Part shown: positions 4,599-5,497 of the stretch, one piece after another | How positions within the stretch are numbered: the stretch's first letter is position 1 | Layout: each line of letters begins with the position of its first letter | NCBI GenBank assembly: GCA_051010095.1 | Contig: JBPCVX010000144.1 | Span: 1-5,497 of the forward strand | Length of the DNA: 5,497 nucleotides | Direction of reading: 5' to 3' | Origin: CAJQND01 sp051010095 | GTDB lineage: Bacteria; Pseudomonadota; Alphaproteobacteria; Rhizobiales; CAJQND01 | Translations under genes and position numbers: made by a program | Notes under the pieces: generated by a model | Seen by the model: the letters and a program-made list of their open reading frames with translations, nothing else | The model's database searches: none | Told to the model about the DNA's origin: nothing

Positions 4599-5497
4599 CT
4601 ACGAGACAACCTGTTTGGGTGTTTTTCCGGTCCAACGCTTGAATGCGTTGTTGAATGAAGATTGATTTGAAAATCCGAGTAAAAAAGCAATCTGTGCGAG
4701 TTGCAACTCGGGTTGTCTTATATACTTGTAAGCGAGATCTCTCCGCACTCTGTCGAGAATACTCATAAATGGGCGCTCAAGTGCGTCAAGCCTGCGCGCC
4801 AGAGTCCGCTCACTCATACCCAGTTCGCGGGCAATGGCCTTGATATTGGCACGGCCTTTCGGGAGATTTCGCATCATTATCTTTTCAATTTCTCCAACAA
4901 AATCAGACCCTGCTTTATCAGTTTTTCTCAGCACTGAATCCGCGTGCTGCATTAAAATCTGTAGAAGTTTCGAATCCTTGGATATAACCGGCAGGTCCAT
5001 TGTCTCTTTTGAGTACAAAATACGATCATCTTCCTGACCAAATAGAATTGGACAGCCAAAGGTCCGCATATATTCTGCAGGATCTCCGCTTGAGGTATGA
5101 AAATACTGCATTTCAATTGGCACAACGTGCACGCCAGTTAACGCCCGGTAGAGTTTCATCGTTGCAAAATCCGCGAATTCTGCAAGTTGACCGTAGGCAT
5201 CAAACGAGGGGCGGACCGGAATTGACTTCACCTCAATTATATCCCCCTGATCTGCAACCTCAATCGAATACGCATTGGTTAACAGCGGATAAAGGCGCAA
5301 CTTCAGCATCAATGTCTCGCGTAATGTATCTGCACAATAGGCACAAAAAACGTGCAACCCCCACTCGCGAACATCTGTCAGTTCCGCAACATGTATCCCC
5401 AAGTGCGGATTGTCTAATTCCTCCGCTGCGTATTCGAACATTTCCGCAATACTCTCAAAGGGAACCTGTGTTGTCGGTGTTTCGATTTGCTTTAATG
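4599..5497 (-). CDS. AraC-family transcriptional regulator, 5' end beyond window
   Basis: The visible 298 codons encode a DNA-binding activator-type protein. The frame stays open from the Met codon at 5441 to the right edge, adding 18 residues (ending TTQVPFESIAE before that Met), so the real start lies outside the window and the Met at 5441 is internal. Numbering from that Met, residues 1 to about 170 fit the N-terminal ligand-sensing domain of the OruR/ArgR-like AraC branch (the arabinose-binding AraC N-terminal family), opening with the typical EYAAEELDNPHLGIHVAE segment. The C-terminus has both helix-turn-helix units: about 198-219 (IKAIARELGMSERTLARRL) and about 245-268, ending in the classic GFSNQSSFNNAFKRWTGKTP signature. 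About 40 N-terminal residues are probably missing, judging from the usual 330-340. The effector is unknown. It converges on the aldo/keto reductase, so control of that gene through a shared promoter is not suggested. Confidence 0.93.
   Translation of the reverse strand, partial: LKQIETPTTQVPFESIAEMFEYAAEELDNPHLGIHVAELTDVREWGLHVFCAYCADTLRETLMLKLRLYPLLTNAYSIEVADQGDIIEVKSIPVRPSFDAYGQLAEFADFATMKLYRALTGVHVVPIEMQYFHTSSGDPAEYMRTFGCPILFGQEDDRILYSKETMDLPVISKDSKLLQILMQHADSVLRKTDKAGSDFVGEIEKIMMRNLPKGRANIKAIARELGMSERTLARRLDALERPFMSILDRVRRDLAYKYIRQPELQLAQIAFLLGFSNQSSFNNAFKRWTGKTPKQVVS

Noticed and set aside
4530..4661. A plus-strand small frame starting MMQIHMNWRQILL in the convergent gap.
   Set aside because: No ribosome binding site is present, and more than a third of it is antisense to the conserved C-terminus of the AraC-type gene.

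Overview
The window looks like an ordinary chromosomal stretch from an alphaproteobacterium of moderate GC (roughly half G+C by eye). The lineage is inferred from gene character: a CHASE2-linked class III cyclase with a C-terminal tail ending in a PPPKDWEGV-like motif, and a YafK-type L,D-transpeptidase homologue, both resemble versions common in Hyphomicrobiales and related groups. No rRNA, tRNA, CRISPR array, complete insertion sequence or phage gene is visible. I could not assign a genus.

Layout from left to right. (1) 49-2259, minus strand: a full-length membrane-anchored adenylate cyclase with an extracytoplasmic CHASE2 sensor. (2) 2260-2531: a 272-bp gap with two small dyads and no convincing gene. 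(3) 2532-3269, minus strand: an exported YafK-like L,D-transpeptidase or peptidoglycan hydrolase. (4) 3270-3355: a compact 86-bp divergent promoter region. (5) 3356-4348, plus strand: an NADPH-type aldo/keto reductase with an intact catalytic tetrad. (6) 4349-4598: a 250-bp gap between convergent genes, unusually rich in secondary structure. It holds a long hairpin, a chain of three smaller hairpins in a GC-rich block, then two abutting perfect palindromes and an 8-bp direct repeat with a 21-bp period in AT-rich DNA. (7) 4599 to the right edge, minus strand: an AraC-family regulator whose N-terminus lies beyond the window.

The four genes do not form an obvious pathway. The cyclase and the transpeptidase share a strand but are 272 bp apart and are probably transcribed separately. 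Both act at the envelope, one as a sensor making cAMP and one as a peptidoglycan-modifying enzyme, but a functional link is speculation. The aldo/keto reductase and the AraC-type regulator are convergent, so the regulator is unlikely to control the reductase through a shared promoter; its target may lie outside the window.

I found no evidence for a new multi-gene system. The part least explained by known features is the structured gap at 4349-4598, which could be a terminator plus a structured RNA, a decayed mobile-element end, or a relic regulatory region.
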